A DNA stretch of 38,519 bases from an uncultured Sulfurovum sp. (GCA_902727915.1 CACVAU010000025.1:1-38519); one strand, 5' to 3'; positions 25,068 to 34,278 are shown, counted from the stretch's first letter. The notes: generated by a model from the sequence alone, not told the origin. Program-made: numbers and translations.

Positions 25068-26460
25068 TAACCCCTAACTTATTCGAGTTAACCTGCTCTA
25101 ATTTTTTCAACCATACATGTAAGTCACGACTTTCACTGGCATAATTATTACTCGCCGTACCAAGAGGACAAATATCAACAGACAAGAGTTCCTCTTTATT
25201 CAAAAGCTCATCTAAAAAATCCATAAAATCCATAGTAGGAGGCTCCCATGCTTTGACATACAGTAAGACACTTTTTTCTAAGTTAGCAATAATTTTTTGA
25301 TCTTCTTTAAATGAATTTCTTCCTCCAACCACATAAACTTCTATAGCTTTTACCCTAAAATGATCTTCTATCAATAATAAATTTTCACTTGTATGATTCC
25401 ACCCTAATAAAGTATGGTATTTCATCGCAAAAGTACTGTTAGTTGTGGCTATTTCTTCTTCTGAAATATCAAGATGATGTTCCACGTTTTGAGCCTGGGT
25501 TGAGACATAAGGGGTAGAAAATTCGCTTAAAAGTTCCTGAACACCTGAAAGGGTTAAAAACTCTTTTTTCAATTGGGCCTTTAAGCCCAAAGAGGTAAAA
25601 CACCAAAATATAAGACGCAAAAATACAGCATAGGTCAAGGTTGCCATGGCTAAAAATTTCCACCATGCGCCTAACTTATCAGCATTTTGGACCATGTTTA
25701 CATCCAACTTTTCACCCAGTCTAAAATAGTGTGAAACTTCAACCAATTCTACAGAAGGAACAGCTGAAGGAAAAAAACCTTGCCAAGGCATTGCCAACAT
25801 TGCCAATGTTCCCTGAAATGCAATGGGGTCAATTTCTAAAGTACTGCTCCATGCAAAAGCAATATCTTTAGAAATTACTGTTAAAACCAATGAAAAAAAA
25901 AGCCCTAAAGCAAAGAGAAAAGAAAAAAGTTGAAGACGCTGTAGAAATATCCATTTACTTAAAGTTGTGGAAAAGGGTAAAGTTGAAAAATCTATTTTCT
26001 TAGCAAAAGGGAAAAAATTAATAACTTTTTCTAAGTAATAAAGAGGAGAAAGATGATTTAAAAGAGTGGCACCAAGATTTCCTGTTAATAGTGACAGTAT
26101 TGAAAGTCCCATACTTAAAAGAGGTAATCCAACCATCACCAAAAGTAAGTAAATAACATTAACAGGTTCTTTTCCAGAGTAAGAAAGTAGTGCAAACCCT
26201 GTAATAAAACCAGCTATAAGTAATATAAAACCAAAAAGGGAAGTAAATAAAGTTAAATAATGAAGGTACTTAGATGAGTCAAACTCATCAAGTACACGGT
26301 AAAGGTTTTTGTCTTTCCATGTTATTAAAAGCTTTAATCCTTTTTTTTGCTGTGTTAATGCAAAGGTTCGATTCTCTTTGTGATTGCCTTTATACTCTTT
26401 TAAAAGTTGTGCTAAATCTAAATAAGATTTAAATGTAAATTGACTGTTATTTTTTTGCAT
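25057..26460 (-). CDS. DUF2868 membrane protein, partner of the DUF3482 GTPase
   Basis: A 467-residue protein with hydrophobic pairs at about 90-135 (LFTSLFGFILLIAGFITG, VIYLLLVMVGLPLLSMG), 175-195 (LFSFLFALGLFFSLVL) and 270-290. Between the second and third lie soluble stretches with PIAFQGTLAMLAMPWQGFFPSAVPS, the segment I associate with DUF2868. The C-terminal about 150 residues are soluble and presumably cytoplasmic, close to the GTPase. Its 3' end overlaps the GTPase start by 11 bp (translational coupling). No enzymatic motif. Role unknown. Confidence 0.8.
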   Translation of the reverse strand: MQKNNSQFTFKSYLDLAQLLKEYKGNHKENRTFALTQQKKGLKLLITWKDKNLYRVLDEFDSSKYLHYLTLFTSLFGFILLIAGFITGFALLSYSGKEPVNVIYLLLVMVGLPLLSMGLSILSLLTGNLGATLLNHLSPLYYLEKVINFFPFAKKIDFSTLPFSTTLSKWIFLQRLQLFSFLFALGLFFSLVLTVISKDIAFAWSSTLEIDPIAFQGTLAMLAMPWQGFFPSAVPSVELVEVSHYFRLGEKLDVNMVQNADKLGAWWKFLAMATLTYAVFLRLIFWCFTSLGLKAQLKKEFLTLSGVQELLSEFSTPYVSTQAQNVEHHLDISEEEIATTNSTFAMKYHTLLGWNHTSENLLLIEDHFRVKAIEVYVVGGRNSFKEDQKIIANLEKSVLLYVKAWEPPTMDFMDFLDELLNKEELLSVDICPLGTASNNYASESRDLHVWLKKLEQVNSNKLGVIDV

Positions 26461-26509
26461 TATAAGCTTTGTATTTTTAAGTCAATTATACGGTTTTTGG
26501 ACTTAAATC

Positions 26510-26794
26510 TTATCCTTTATACTGCTTATTATAAACCTTACGTTTTGTACGGTTAGCACGTAAATCATTTTTTAACTGAACCAAGGCTCTTTCTCTTTCA
26601 AGTCGCTCTTCTTTTTCAACCCTTGTTTTTTCAAAAAACTGCTCCATTTCAATGATTTTCTTTTTCAGTGCATAAGCTTCTAACTTCAGTTCTAAAGCTT
26701 TTTTTTCAGCTTGTAACTTTTGTATATTTTGAACATCTCCTGCATTCAAAAAACCAATTCCCATTATTAATAATATTATTGTAATTCTTACCAT
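26510..26794 (-). CDS. Small exported coiled-coil protein
   Basis: A 94-residue protein from ATG 26794, which has AAAGGA 7 bases upstream. The open frame extends 23 codons further but without a ribosome site. The signal peptide MVRITIILLIMGIGFLNAG is followed by a continuous charged helix (residues 22-80, e.g. KLQAEKKALELKLEAYALKKK), then a basic tail ending KQYKG. Likely a periplasmic coiled coil of unknown role, standing alone between the DUF2868 gene and the divergent xth. Confidence 0.6.
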   Translation of the reverse strand: MVRITIILLIMGIGFLNAGDVQNIQKLQAEKKALELKLEAYALKKKIIEMEQFFEKTRVEKEERLERERALVQLKNDLRANRTKRKVYNKQYKG

Positions 26795-26979
26795 AATAAT
26801 TCCTTTTGTGATGATATAAGTCACTATACCTAAAGTTAGCTTAATTTTAATATATAAAAACAATAAAAATTATATACAAACAATAAAATGGGTTTTATTA
26901 AAAAAAAGTAACAGTAATTCTAATTATAATTTGACAATTTATTGGTTATGATTTCACAAAAACATAAGGGAATCACTTA

Positions 26980-27756
26980 ATGGCAAAAACAACCTTTATC
27001 TCTTGGAATGTCAATGGAATTCGTGCCGTAGACAAAAAAAATGCACTTAAATGGATTGATGAAGAAAAAATAGATTTTTTAGGACTACAGGAAATTAAAG
27101 CAGAAGCTTCACAAATTCCAAAAACTATTTTTGAACGTGATTACAAAATACAACATATTAACCCTTCCATTAAAAAAGGACAATCAGGTGTCGCACTCTA
27201 TACCAATAAGGAAGGTGACTTTAACTGTACTTGTCCAACCGTAGATATCTTAAATGAAGGACGTATTAATGAATATCATTTTGATAACATTGCCTACTTT
27301 AACGTCTATTTCCCCAATGGACAACGCAATGAAGAACGCCTAGAATATAAAATGGCATTTTATGCACGTTTTTTAGAACATATTAATAACTTAAGAGCAG
27401 AAGGAAAGTCCATTATTGTTTGTGGCGATGTCAATACAGCCCATACAACCATTGACCTTGCACGTCCAAAAGCCAATGAAAAGACTTCAGGGTTTCTGCC
27501 AATGGAACGTGAATGGATGGATAAGCTTTTAAATGCTGGTTATGTTGATACTTTTAGACATCTACATGGAGAAGAAGCCATTGAGCGTTATTCATGGTGG
27601 TCCTACCGTGCAGGAGCAAGAAGCAGAAATGTAGGATGGCGTATTGATTACTTCTTTGTTTCAGATGATTTAAAAGAAAAAATTATCTCTGCTGATATTT
27701 TAGATCAGGTCTTAGGAAGCGACCACTGCCCAGTAATACTATGCTTAGACATTTAA
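26980..27756 (+). CDS. xth: Exodeoxyribonuclease III (AP endonuclease)
   Basis: Cleaves DNA 5' of abasic sites and removes 3' blocking groups in base-excision repair. EEP-fold motifs appear in order: SWNVNGIRA (8-16), LGLQEIKAE (metal-binding Glu), YFPNGQRNEERLEYK, CGDVNTAH, WSYRAGARSRNVGWRIDYFF and the C-terminal GSDHCPV with the catalytic Asp-His. At 258 residues it is the normal length. Monocistronic; AAGGGAA lies before the ATG. Confidence 0.95.
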   Translation: MAKTTFISWNVNGIRAVDKKNALKWIDEEKIDFLGLQEIKAEASQIPKTIFERDYKIQHINPSIKKGQSGVALYTNKEGDFNCTCPTVDILNEGRINEYHFDNIAYFNVYFPNGQRNEERLEYKMAFYARFLEHINNLRAEGKSIIVCGDVNTAHTTIDLARPKANEKTSGFLPMEREWMDKLLNAGYVDTFRHLHGEEAIERYSWWSYRAGARSRNVGWRIDYFFVSDDLKEKIISADILDQVLGSDHCPVILCLDI

Positions 27757-27821
27757 ACTTATAATAATTACTAATAAAGTATAATATTAAAAAATATATT
27801 ATATTCTATAAGGTTAATGAG

Positions 27822-28382
27822 ATGAGCAAATTAAAAAAAGTAAATCATGAAATTAAATGTGCTAGACAGCAAATTATCGTTAGCCGTACAAATACTGAAG
27901 GAACTATAGTTTACTGTAACCCAACCTTTTTAGAAGTCAATGACTTTAAAAGTGCAGAAGTGATTCATCAACCCCACAGTATTGTACGTCACCCAGATAT
28001 GCCCAAAACAATTTTTCACGTTATTTGGTCAATTATTAAACAAGGTATGCCCATACAAGCTGTGGTTAAAAATCAAACCAATACGGGGGAATACTATTGG
28101 TCACTCATGACCATTAAAGCACAAAAAGACAGAGATAACAATATCATCTCATATGTCGCTTATGGCAAACAAGCTCCCGATAGAGTCATCCATGAAATTA
28201 ATGAACTCTATCAAGTTCTCTCAGAAATAGAACATGCCCATGATATTGAGACGGCACTTGGTTTTTTAGAATCACACCTTTTAGAAAAAAACATGACCTA
28301 TGCACAATACATGAAACATCTAACCAAAAACCGTGATTTCAGATGTCTTTGCGATTTTATTAAACATGCTGTAATACGTTAA
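27822..28382 (+). CDS. PAS-domain protein, Aer/CetB-like
   Basis: A 186-residue soluble protein consisting of one N-terminal PAS domain (about 20-125) with the Aer-type features TDxxGxIxYxNPxF, here TNTEGTIVYCNPTFLEVN, then PHSIVRHPDMP and GEYYWSLMTIKAQKD. Such domains often bind FAD and sense redox or oxygen state. In Campylobacter a stand-alone PAS protein (CetB) works with a separate signalling partner. The short C-terminus is helical with no output domain, so a partner is expected elsewhere. The 65-base gap before it is AT-only; AAGG precedes the ATG. Confidence 0.85.
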   Translation: MSKLKKVNHEIKCARQQIIVSRTNTEGTIVYCNPTFLEVNDFKSAEVIHQPHSIVRHPDMPKTIFHVIWSIIKQGMPIQAVVKNQTNTGEYYWSLMTIKAQKDRDNNIISYVAYGKQAPDRVIHEINELYQVLSEIEHAHDIETALGFLESHLLEKNMTYAQYMKHLTKNRDFRCLCDFIKHAVIR

Positions 28383-28385
28383 ACC

Positions 28386-30218
28386 TTATTCAGCATAAAC
28401 TCTCTGTCCTAAGCGTTTATACTCAGCATAATAGTTTTCAACAAATGTCAAAATCTCATCACTCACAGGAAGATAGACCCCCTCTTCTTTATAAGCATAT
28501 TGTTCTAAATATAAAGAAGCATCTTCACGATCTATATAATGTTGCGCTAAAATTTCATATGCCCACCCATAACGCTCTTTCATTGCTTCATAATTTTCAT
28601 AATGAATAACAATCTTACCCTCCTCATAACTTATAATTCGAGATCCAAACAAAATATCTAAATGAATCAAACCCTCACAATAATAAGGTAAAAGCTCTCC
28701 AACTTCTCGCCAAGCCATTAAGCCTACTGAACGCGTAACCAAATCATCTATCATAGGCTTCTTAAGTAATTCATCTTCATTTTCAAAAAATGCCATAAGT
28801 CCACCTGTCGTTGCTTTAAACTCTTCAATATTTTTAAACTGTCCTCGTGTATTCATCATCACTTCAGTATCTGTATCTATCCATAAAATATGCCCAAATT
28901 CATGCCCAATGGTTGAAGCATCATAAAGCTTTTGCCATAAGGAAGCATTTTTTTCTCTAAACGCTCTTTGTTCCTGCACAAAAGCCAAACCCAAAGTATT
29001 GACAGAGAGTTGCATCATTGGTTTAGCAATTTGACTCTGTAGCACAAAATCAGCATAAGCAAATATTTTTTTACCAAGTTCAGTTGATACTTGTTCATCA
29101 TTAGGCACTACTTGGGCTGAAAAAAGTCCATTAAGTTCAGCAGCATAATAGAGAACAGGTTGCCCAATATAGAGCTGAGTTTTATCAACTTGTTCCATAT
29201 TTTTACTAATGGTTTCTTCAATTTCACCTTCAATTTTTTCTGCAAGTTTAGAAGAAAACTTTTGAATACTTTCTCGAGTATTTGAAGCATTTTGTAACTT
29301 AGGATTGACAATACGTAAATCCCACTCTAAAGCAACAGCTTTTCTAAAGTGATCTTCATAATATTCTAAAGGGTGTCCAACTTGTAAAGGAGTAGTAATA
29401 CGCATCCAAGCTCTGTCAACATCTGCCCAGTATCCAATGAGTTTTCGAGGTTGAGGCTGAGCAAATGCTCTTTTAATGGCAATTAAATAAGTAACCCATT
29501 GACCTTTTTGATGGAACACCTTGTCATCAACCATAGATAATTCTTCTACCAAGTCTTCAATGGCAGAAACAACCTTGCCAACTTCATCAGGAAAAGCCAC
29601 ACTGTAAGCAACTGAACGATATTCACCTTCAGCATCTTTTTCTAAAACAGAATAACATCTATCACCCACTTCACCATCAGGATTAACATCCAATAAGTTT
29701 TTTGCTCTTAACATCTGAAAAACAGCTTGTTCATCTCCCTTGTGTTCATCCAATAAATCTCGATTGACCCCATGTATAACCTTAGCTGTCCATGCTGACT
29801 GCCAAGAACTCATGGCTTCACCAATATAATGAATACCCTCTAAAAGTTTTTGATAAAAAGGGGTTAAAAGGTTTTCAGATTTTACCCATGCTATCAAATA
29901 CTCATGTCGACTCAAATGTATCTGTTTCACAAATAAATAAGCTAACTCTTTTTTTTCTATAATTTTTTCTTCAGAAAAACCCTCTTTTTGCAACACTTGC
30001 TCTAAGGCATCTTCTCGTAAATTTACAATACGTGTCAATGCTGCCATTTGAGTGTTTTCAGAAACAGGAAGTTCCATTTGTCTTAAAAAATCTTCAACCA
30101 AAACAGTTGCTTCTTTATGCTCACCATTCAATATCTCATAATAGCTATTAAGTGATGCCTGTCTATATTGAAGTTCATCATATATTTTTTGTAAATCTTG
30201 CATAAATTTTTCTTGCAT
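28386..30218 (-). CDS. ciaB: CiaB-family protein with zinc-metallopeptidase motif
   Basis: A 610-residue protein matching the length and character of Campylobacter invasion antigen B. There is no signal peptide. The N-terminal half is helical. A gluzincin-like HEFGH lies at 439-443, with His439, Glu440 and His443 as likely zinc ligands and catalytic base. EEFKATTGGLMAFF about 25 residues later supplies a probable third ligand glutamate. In pathogens CiaB is reported as secreted through the flagellar apparatus. In free-living relatives the conserved catalytic motif suggests an ordinary peptidase. The 182-base gap to the tex stop contains no gene I can support. Confidence 0.85.
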   Translation of the reverse strand: MQEKFMQDLQKIYDELQYRQASLNSYYEILNGEHKEATVLVEDFLRQMELPVSENTQMAALTRIVNLREDALEQVLQKEGFSEEKIIEKKELAYLFVKQIHLSRHEYLIAWVKSENLLTPFYQKLLEGIHYIGEAMSSWQSAWTAKVIHGVNRDLLDEHKGDEQAVFQMLRAKNLLDVNPDGEVGDRCYSVLEKDAEGEYRSVAYSVAFPDEVGKVVSAIEDLVEELSMVDDKVFHQKGQWVTYLIAIKRAFAQPQPRKLIGYWADVDRAWMRITTPLQVGHPLEYYEDHFRKAVALEWDLRIVNPKLQNASNTRESIQKFSSKLAEKIEGEIEETISKNMEQVDKTQLYIGQPVLYYAAELNGLFSAQVVPNDEQVSTELGKKIFAYADFVLQSQIAKPMMQLSVNTLGLAFVQEQRAFREKNASLWQKLYDASTIGHEFGHILWIDTDTEVMMNTRGQFKNIEEFKATTGGLMAFFENEDELLKKPMIDDLVTRSVGLMAWREVGELLPYYCEGLIHLDILFGSRIISYEEGKIVIHYENYEAMKERYGWAYEILAQHYIDREDASLYLEQYAYKEEGVYLPVSDEILTFVENYYAEYKRLGQRVYAE

Positions 30219-30400
30219 AAGAAGGTCCTTCTATAAAGTATTATTTATTAATCAAATAAATGATACTCAAAGAAGCATTAATAGATATCCATCTAAAGCA
30301 GAAAACTCGGTGATTTTCATACTTTAAGCTAACTCTTATGCTCTAAAAAACAGTATCTATTTTAGTTACATTACAATAAATATTAATCTGTTTTTTTATG

Positions 30401-32497
30401 TTAAAACTTCAAGCTCAACCCAACTTTTTGCTTTGCCACATCCACCGAAACCACTTGAACCCGTGCTAAGTACTGATTAACCGACAACGCTTCCAACGGG
30501 TGGGAAATACGCTTTTCACTCATTTTAGAGATATGAATCATCCCATCATTCTTAAGCCCGATGTCCACAAATGCCCCAAAGTCCGTAATGTTTCGCACCA
30601 CACCAGAAACAATGCTCCCTTCTCTTAACATTGAAATATCCGTCAAATCATCTTTAAAAGGAATCACCTCCAAAGCCTCACGAGGGTCAAACCCAGGTTT
30701 AGCCAACTCTTTGAGTATGTCCTTGATGGTCACTTCCCCAACCCCTAACTTGACCGACAAAGCTTTCACATCTGAAGTATCGGAGAGCTTCTCTAAAGCC
30801 TCTGCCACAGCGTAACTCTCAGGGTGAATTCCTGTGTTATCAAAAATACTTTTACCCTCACGAATACGTATAAAACCAGCCAACTGCTCATAAGCTTTCG
30901 CTCCTAAACCTTTGACTTTAAGCAACTCTTTTTTGGTTTTAAACGCCCCATTAGCTTCACGATAGATGACAATGTTTTTAGCCAACTTCGGACTAACCCC
31001 TGCCACAAAAGCAAGTAGAGAAGCCGAAGCCGAATTGACGTCTACTCCAACGGTATTTACCAAAGACTCAACACCCTCATGAAGCTTACGTTCCAAAAGT
31101 TTTTGGTCAACATCATGTTGGTACTGCCCTATTCCCAAGGATTTTGGGTCGATCTTCACCAACGTTGCCATAGGGTCACGCACACGCCCTGCGATGGAAA
31201 TTGCCCCACGAACCGTCACATCAAGGTCAGGATACTCCTCAGCAGCCACTTTAGAAGCCGAATAAACCGATGCACCAGCCTCTGAAACCACGGTGTATTT
31301 TAGCTCACCATTCAACTCTTTGTTCAGCTTAGCAAAAAACTCTTGGGTCTCTTTGGAAGCTGTTCCATTTCCAATGACCACCCCATTCACCCCATACTTT
31401 TTCACCAAATCCAAAACTTTTTTACGTGAACCCTCAAAGTCCGACTTAGGAGGGGTAGGAAATATGAGAGCATCATCCAAATACTTGCCATTTTCATCCA
31501 ACACCACCAATTTACACCCTGTTTTGTACGCAGGATCAGCCCCTAAAAGTACTTTACCAGTCACAGGAGGAATCATAAAAAGCTGTGTTAAGTTCTTTCC
31601 AAAAGTGGCTATAGCTGCCAAGTCTGCTTTTTCCTTTAACACCCCAGCCACTTCTCGCTCAATCGACGGATACAGCAGACGTTTAAACCCATCTTTATAC
31701 GCCTCAAACAAAATCTTTTTAGAACTTCCCATATGGTCACGTAGTTTATAACGTTTCAAGGTCTCCAAATATCGGTCACTGTCAATGCTTATTTTCACAG
31801 AAAGTTGTTTCTCCTGCTCCCCTCGACGAATGGCAAGATAACGGTGAGAAGGTACAAAAGCTACCTTTTCGGAATGCTCTTTATAGTTTTTAAAAATGCC
31901 ATTCTCATCAAAACTCTTCCCTTTCTTCGTCTCTAAAAGTCCATACTTTTCGGTCATATCACGTACAATCTTACGCTCTTTAGGATTGTCAGAAAAACGT
32001 TCAGCCACAATGTCTTTTGCCCCTTTTATGGCATCTTCAAGTGACTTTACTTCGTTATGAACAAACGTTCTTGCTTTACTTTCAAACTCTTTTTCACTCA
32101 TCTTCGCCGACTGTAACATATTTGCCAAGGGTTCTAGTCCATTTTTGATGGCTTGAGCTGCACGGGTATTTTTCTTCTCTTTGTAAGGTCGGTAAATATC
32201 CTCCAAAGCTGTCATGGTAGAAGCCTCATCAACAGCCTTTTTCAGCTCAGTTGTTAAGACCTCACGCTCTTTTAAAAGCTTTAAAATCTCCTCTTTTCGG
32301 TCAAGCAGACGTTTAGCTGAAAGATAAACTTCATGAAATTCACGCAGTTCATCATCCCCAGCCCCACCGGTCATTTCTTTACGATACCGAGCTATGAAAG
32401 GAATGGTTGAGCCTTCATCTAAAAGTTTTAAAATATTAGTAATTTGATTTTTCTGTAGCGATGTTTTTTGCGTTAGTAGGATTATTAAGTTTTGCAT
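30401..32497 (-). CDS. tex: Tex family RNA-binding transcription accessory protein
   Basis: A 698-residue multidomain protein: N-terminal helical/HtH part (IPFIARYRKEMTGG at 33-46), YqgF/RNase H-like core (LLGADPAYKTGCKLVVLD, VVIGNGTASKETQEF, SEAGASVYSAS), two helix-hairpin-helix elements (VNSASASLLAFVAGVSPKLAKNIV, LKVKGLGAKAYEQLAGFIRI) and a C-terminal S1 domain (GSIVSGVVRNITDFGAFVDIGLKNDGMIHIS). The order and length are standard. Tex proteins bind nucleic acid and act in transcription. Its first 41 codons and promoter are duplicated 4.3 kb away (36640-36802), showing that DNA was inserted upstream. Confidence 0.95.
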   Translation of the reverse strand: MQNLIILLTQKTSLQKNQITNILKLLDEGSTIPFIARYRKEMTGGAGDDELREFHEVYLSAKRLLDRKEEILKLLKEREVLTTELKKAVDEASTMTALEDIYRPYKEKKNTRAAQAIKNGLEPLANMLQSAKMSEKEFESKARTFVHNEVKSLEDAIKGAKDIVAERFSDNPKERKIVRDMTEKYGLLETKKGKSFDENGIFKNYKEHSEKVAFVPSHRYLAIRRGEQEKQLSVKISIDSDRYLETLKRYKLRDHMGSSKKILFEAYKDGFKRLLYPSIEREVAGVLKEKADLAAIATFGKNLTQLFMIPPVTGKVLLGADPAYKTGCKLVVLDENGKYLDDALIFPTPPKSDFEGSRKKVLDLVKKYGVNGVVIGNGTASKETQEFFAKLNKELNGELKYTVVSEAGASVYSASKVAAEEYPDLDVTVRGAISIAGRVRDPMATLVKIDPKSLGIGQYQHDVDQKLLERKLHEGVESLVNTVGVDVNSASASLLAFVAGVSPKLAKNIVIYREANGAFKTKKELLKVKGLGAKAYEQLAGFIRIREGKSIFDNTGIHPESYAVAEALEKLSDTSDVKALSVKLGVGEVTIKDILKELAKPGFDPREALEVIPFKDDLTDISMLREGSIVSGVVRNITDFGAFVDIGLKNDGMIHISKMSEKRISHPLEALSVNQYLARVQVVSVDVAKQKVGLSLKF

Positions 32498-32538
32498 GGG
32501 TTATGAATCTTTAGAATTATTTTTGGGGATTATAGCAA
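32376..32538. repeat. Left copy of a 163-bp direct repeat (tex 5' end and upstream region)
   Basis: These 163 bases, covering the first 41 codons of tex and 41 bases upstream, recur in the same orientation at 36640-36802 without indels. By my count there are about 11 mismatches (about 93 percent identity). The copies bracket 4.1 kb of accessory genes. Confidence 0.92.
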
Positions 32539-32649
32539 AATGTGGTTCTAAACTTTCCTACTTAAAAAAGTAATCACTCTTTTATATTTATTAGTTCAAT
32601 ATCTCCTTTTGAATATAAAAATTAGTTGTGAGAGATTAGAATATTTAAA

Positions 32650-32679
32650 TACAAGATACAACTATAATTGTATCTTGTA
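32650..32679. repeat. 12-bp perfect inverted repeat upstream of the PLD gene
   Basis: TACAAGATACAA and TTGTATCTTGTA are separated by CTATAA. It overlaps the first 11-mer of the left 67-bp unit and precedes a TATAAT at 32701, so it may be an operator or a terminator-like end structure. Confidence 0.75.
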
Positions 32680-32722
32680 GTATTGCTAGTGTTATATTTA
32701 TATAATATGGGTATAGTTGTAT
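32656..32722. repeat. Left 67-bp unit with inverted 11-mer ends
   Basis: ATACAACTATA (32656-32666) and its inverse TATAGTTGTAT (32712-32722) are 45 bp apart. Exactly the same 11-mers with exactly 45 bp between them occur at 37773-37839, although the internal sequences differ. Confidence 0.8.
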
Positions 32723-32775
32723 TTAGTATAGAACATACAATATATACTATCTTAAATAATTTTAGGAGTTTACCT

Positions 32776-34131
32776 ATGAATGATTTTAGGTCAATGGCAG
32801 AAAATAGGAAAAGCTTTGAGAAAGAGTTAAGAAAACTTTTTCATACAGAAGGTGTAATTAAAGAAATAACAATTATATCAGCATACTTTGATTTAAAAAC
32901 TTTAGATTGGATTCATAGATTTTCTAAAGAAAATAAAAATATCAAGATTCAAATATTTATCGATAAATATTCAAGTAAGATTTTTTCAAATAAAGAAATA
33001 TATGATAACTTAATACAAGTATCAAAAGAAATTGATATTTTTTTAGTAAAATCAAGTAAATTATTTCATAGTAAACTTTATTATATTAAAAGTAATAAAA
33101 AAATAAAAGTAGCAATTGGCTCTTTGAACTTTACATATAATGCTTTTCAAAAAAATGAAGAAATTTTAAACGTCTATATCGAAGATACAAATAAAAAAAG
33201 TATATATATAAAGAATATCAAAAAATATATAACTTCATTAACAGATAAATCCAAGTCTGAAAAAGTTACTTCAAAAATAGAAAATAATTATACAAATAAT
33301 GATTTACGCTCATTACTCCTTGATGGTTTTATTTATTATGAATCAAAAGAACAAAAGTCTTTTAGTTTTACATTAAAGTTACCAGATGCTTTAAAACAAA
33401 TAGGCACAGATATAGACCCAACATTGGAAGCAAATATTGTAGATTCATTAACTTTAGAAAGATTAGTTATAGAGAGTCCTAACTTAAAGGAAATTACATT
33501 CCCTCAAAAAGATAACTCACAAAGTCGATGGAAAGACTATTGTATTGAAACTTGTTATGGGTATTGGAGTCCATCTTATTTTAATGAAAATTTAGACAAA
33601 GTTTTGAAAGATAGAGAAAAAAAAAGAAAACCATATTTTGATAAAATTAAAATACTTTTAATGGATAATGAAATTGAATTGGAAAAAGCATTTCTAAAAG
33701 TTTGTAGGAAAATAAGAAAAAATCTAAAAGATAATTCTGATTGGGATTATAGCAACATAAAAACTGCAAAAAAGGCTTGGAAAAGTTGGAGAGACACACT
33801 ACTTAAAAAACTTAATAATGAGAATTTTTATAATAGACTAATTTTAGGAGTTTCAAAGGTATCTCCACCTGATGTTTGGAATGATGATATTGCATCAGAA
33901 GAATTTGAGAATTCATTTTTAGACTCTATAATATATCGTTGGTCTAAAGAAGCTAAGCAATCAACATCAAATAAAATAGCAAAGATAATAGCCTTTAATT
34001 TAGAAGGAAACAATGAAGACTTTGATAAATTTTATAGTGATACTGAGGAATTAAAAAAAGAGATAGAAAAGTGGTTAAAGAAATATCGTGATAATGATAA
34101 CAATATATTTAAGGAATGGGACTATAATTAA
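32776..34131 (+). CDS. PLD-like (phospholipase D superfamily) protein, probable nuclease of the accessory region
   Basis: A 451-residue protein from ATG 32776, chosen because AGGAG lies 7 bases upstream; the frame is open further but without a site. The N-terminal domain (about 1-150) has a PLD-like fold: an initial strand with ITIISAYFDLKTL and then FHSKLYYIKSN..KVAIGSLNFT (His98, Lys100, then GS.N). This is an HxK(x)nGSxN motif lacking the usual Asp four residues after Lys. Only one motif is present, so a dimer would be needed for an active site. The C-terminal 300 residues are lysine-rich, helical and not recognised. Such proteins include restriction-like nucleases. A defence role is inferred from the neighbourhood. 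It is strikingly AT-rich and Lys/Asn/Ile-rich compared with tex. Confidence 0.7.
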   Translation: MNDFRSMAENRKSFEKELRKLFHTEGVIKEITIISAYFDLKTLDWIHRFSKENKNIKIQIFIDKYSSKIFSNKEIYDNLIQVSKEIDIFLVKSSKLFHSKLYYIKSNKKIKVAIGSLNFTYNAFQKNEEILNVYIEDTNKKSIYIKNIKKYITSLTDKSKSEKVTSKIENNYTNNDLRSLLLDGFIYYESKEQKSFSFTLKLPDALKQIGTDIDPTLEANIVDSLTLERLVIESPNLKEITFPQKDNSQSRWKDYCIETCYGYWSPSYFNENLDKVLKDREKKRKPYFDKIKILLMDNEIELEKAFLKVCRKIRKNLKDNSDWDYSNIKTAKKAWKSWRDTLLKKLNNENFYNRLILGVSKVSPPDVWNDDIASEEFENSFLDSIIYRWSKEAKQSTSNKIAKIIAFNLEGNNEDFDKFYSDTEELKKEIEKWLKKYRDNDNNIFKEWDYN

Positions 34132-34134
34132 TGC

Positions 34135-34249
34135 AAGTAAAACCCAACCACCATCATTCCAAAATCCCATAACCCTAGTAAACATAGGAAAGTTCATAAA
34201 AGCAAGAAGAACCGAACAAGGACTAAGTACCAATGACTATGCCATACTT
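34135..34249 (+). pseudogene. Truncated hipB remnant (5' part only)
   Basis: About 115 bases closely matching 35093-35212, the start of the intact hipB, apart from a 3-base indel and scattered substitutions. The frame reads TQPPSFQNPITLVNIGKFIKARRTEQGLSTNDYAIL, then leaves the HipB sequence at a hairpin (34254-34278) and runs into unrelated sequence to a stop. The helix-turn-helix is incomplete, so no function is expected. It follows the PLD stop by 3 bases. Confidence 0.85.
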
Positions 34250-34253
34250 GACT

Positions 34254-34278
34254 CATTCCCACTTTCCAAGTGGGAATG
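34254..34278. repeat. Perfect 11-bp hairpin CATTCCCACTT / AAGTGGGAATG
   Basis: An 11-bp perfect palindrome with a 3-base loop (TCC) sits exactly where the hipB remnant ends. It resembles the dispersed palindromes of the GCATTCCCACG..CGTGGGAATGC type I recall from many bacterial genomes. It could also end transcription from the PLD gene before the toxin-antitoxin pair, though no U-run follows. Confidence 0.75.

Noticed and set aside
30219..30400. Possible small gene or RNA between ciaB and tex
   Set aside because: No open frame with a ribosome site and no convincing helix beyond short AT-rich pairings; it probably holds only the ciaB promoter and the tex 3' region.
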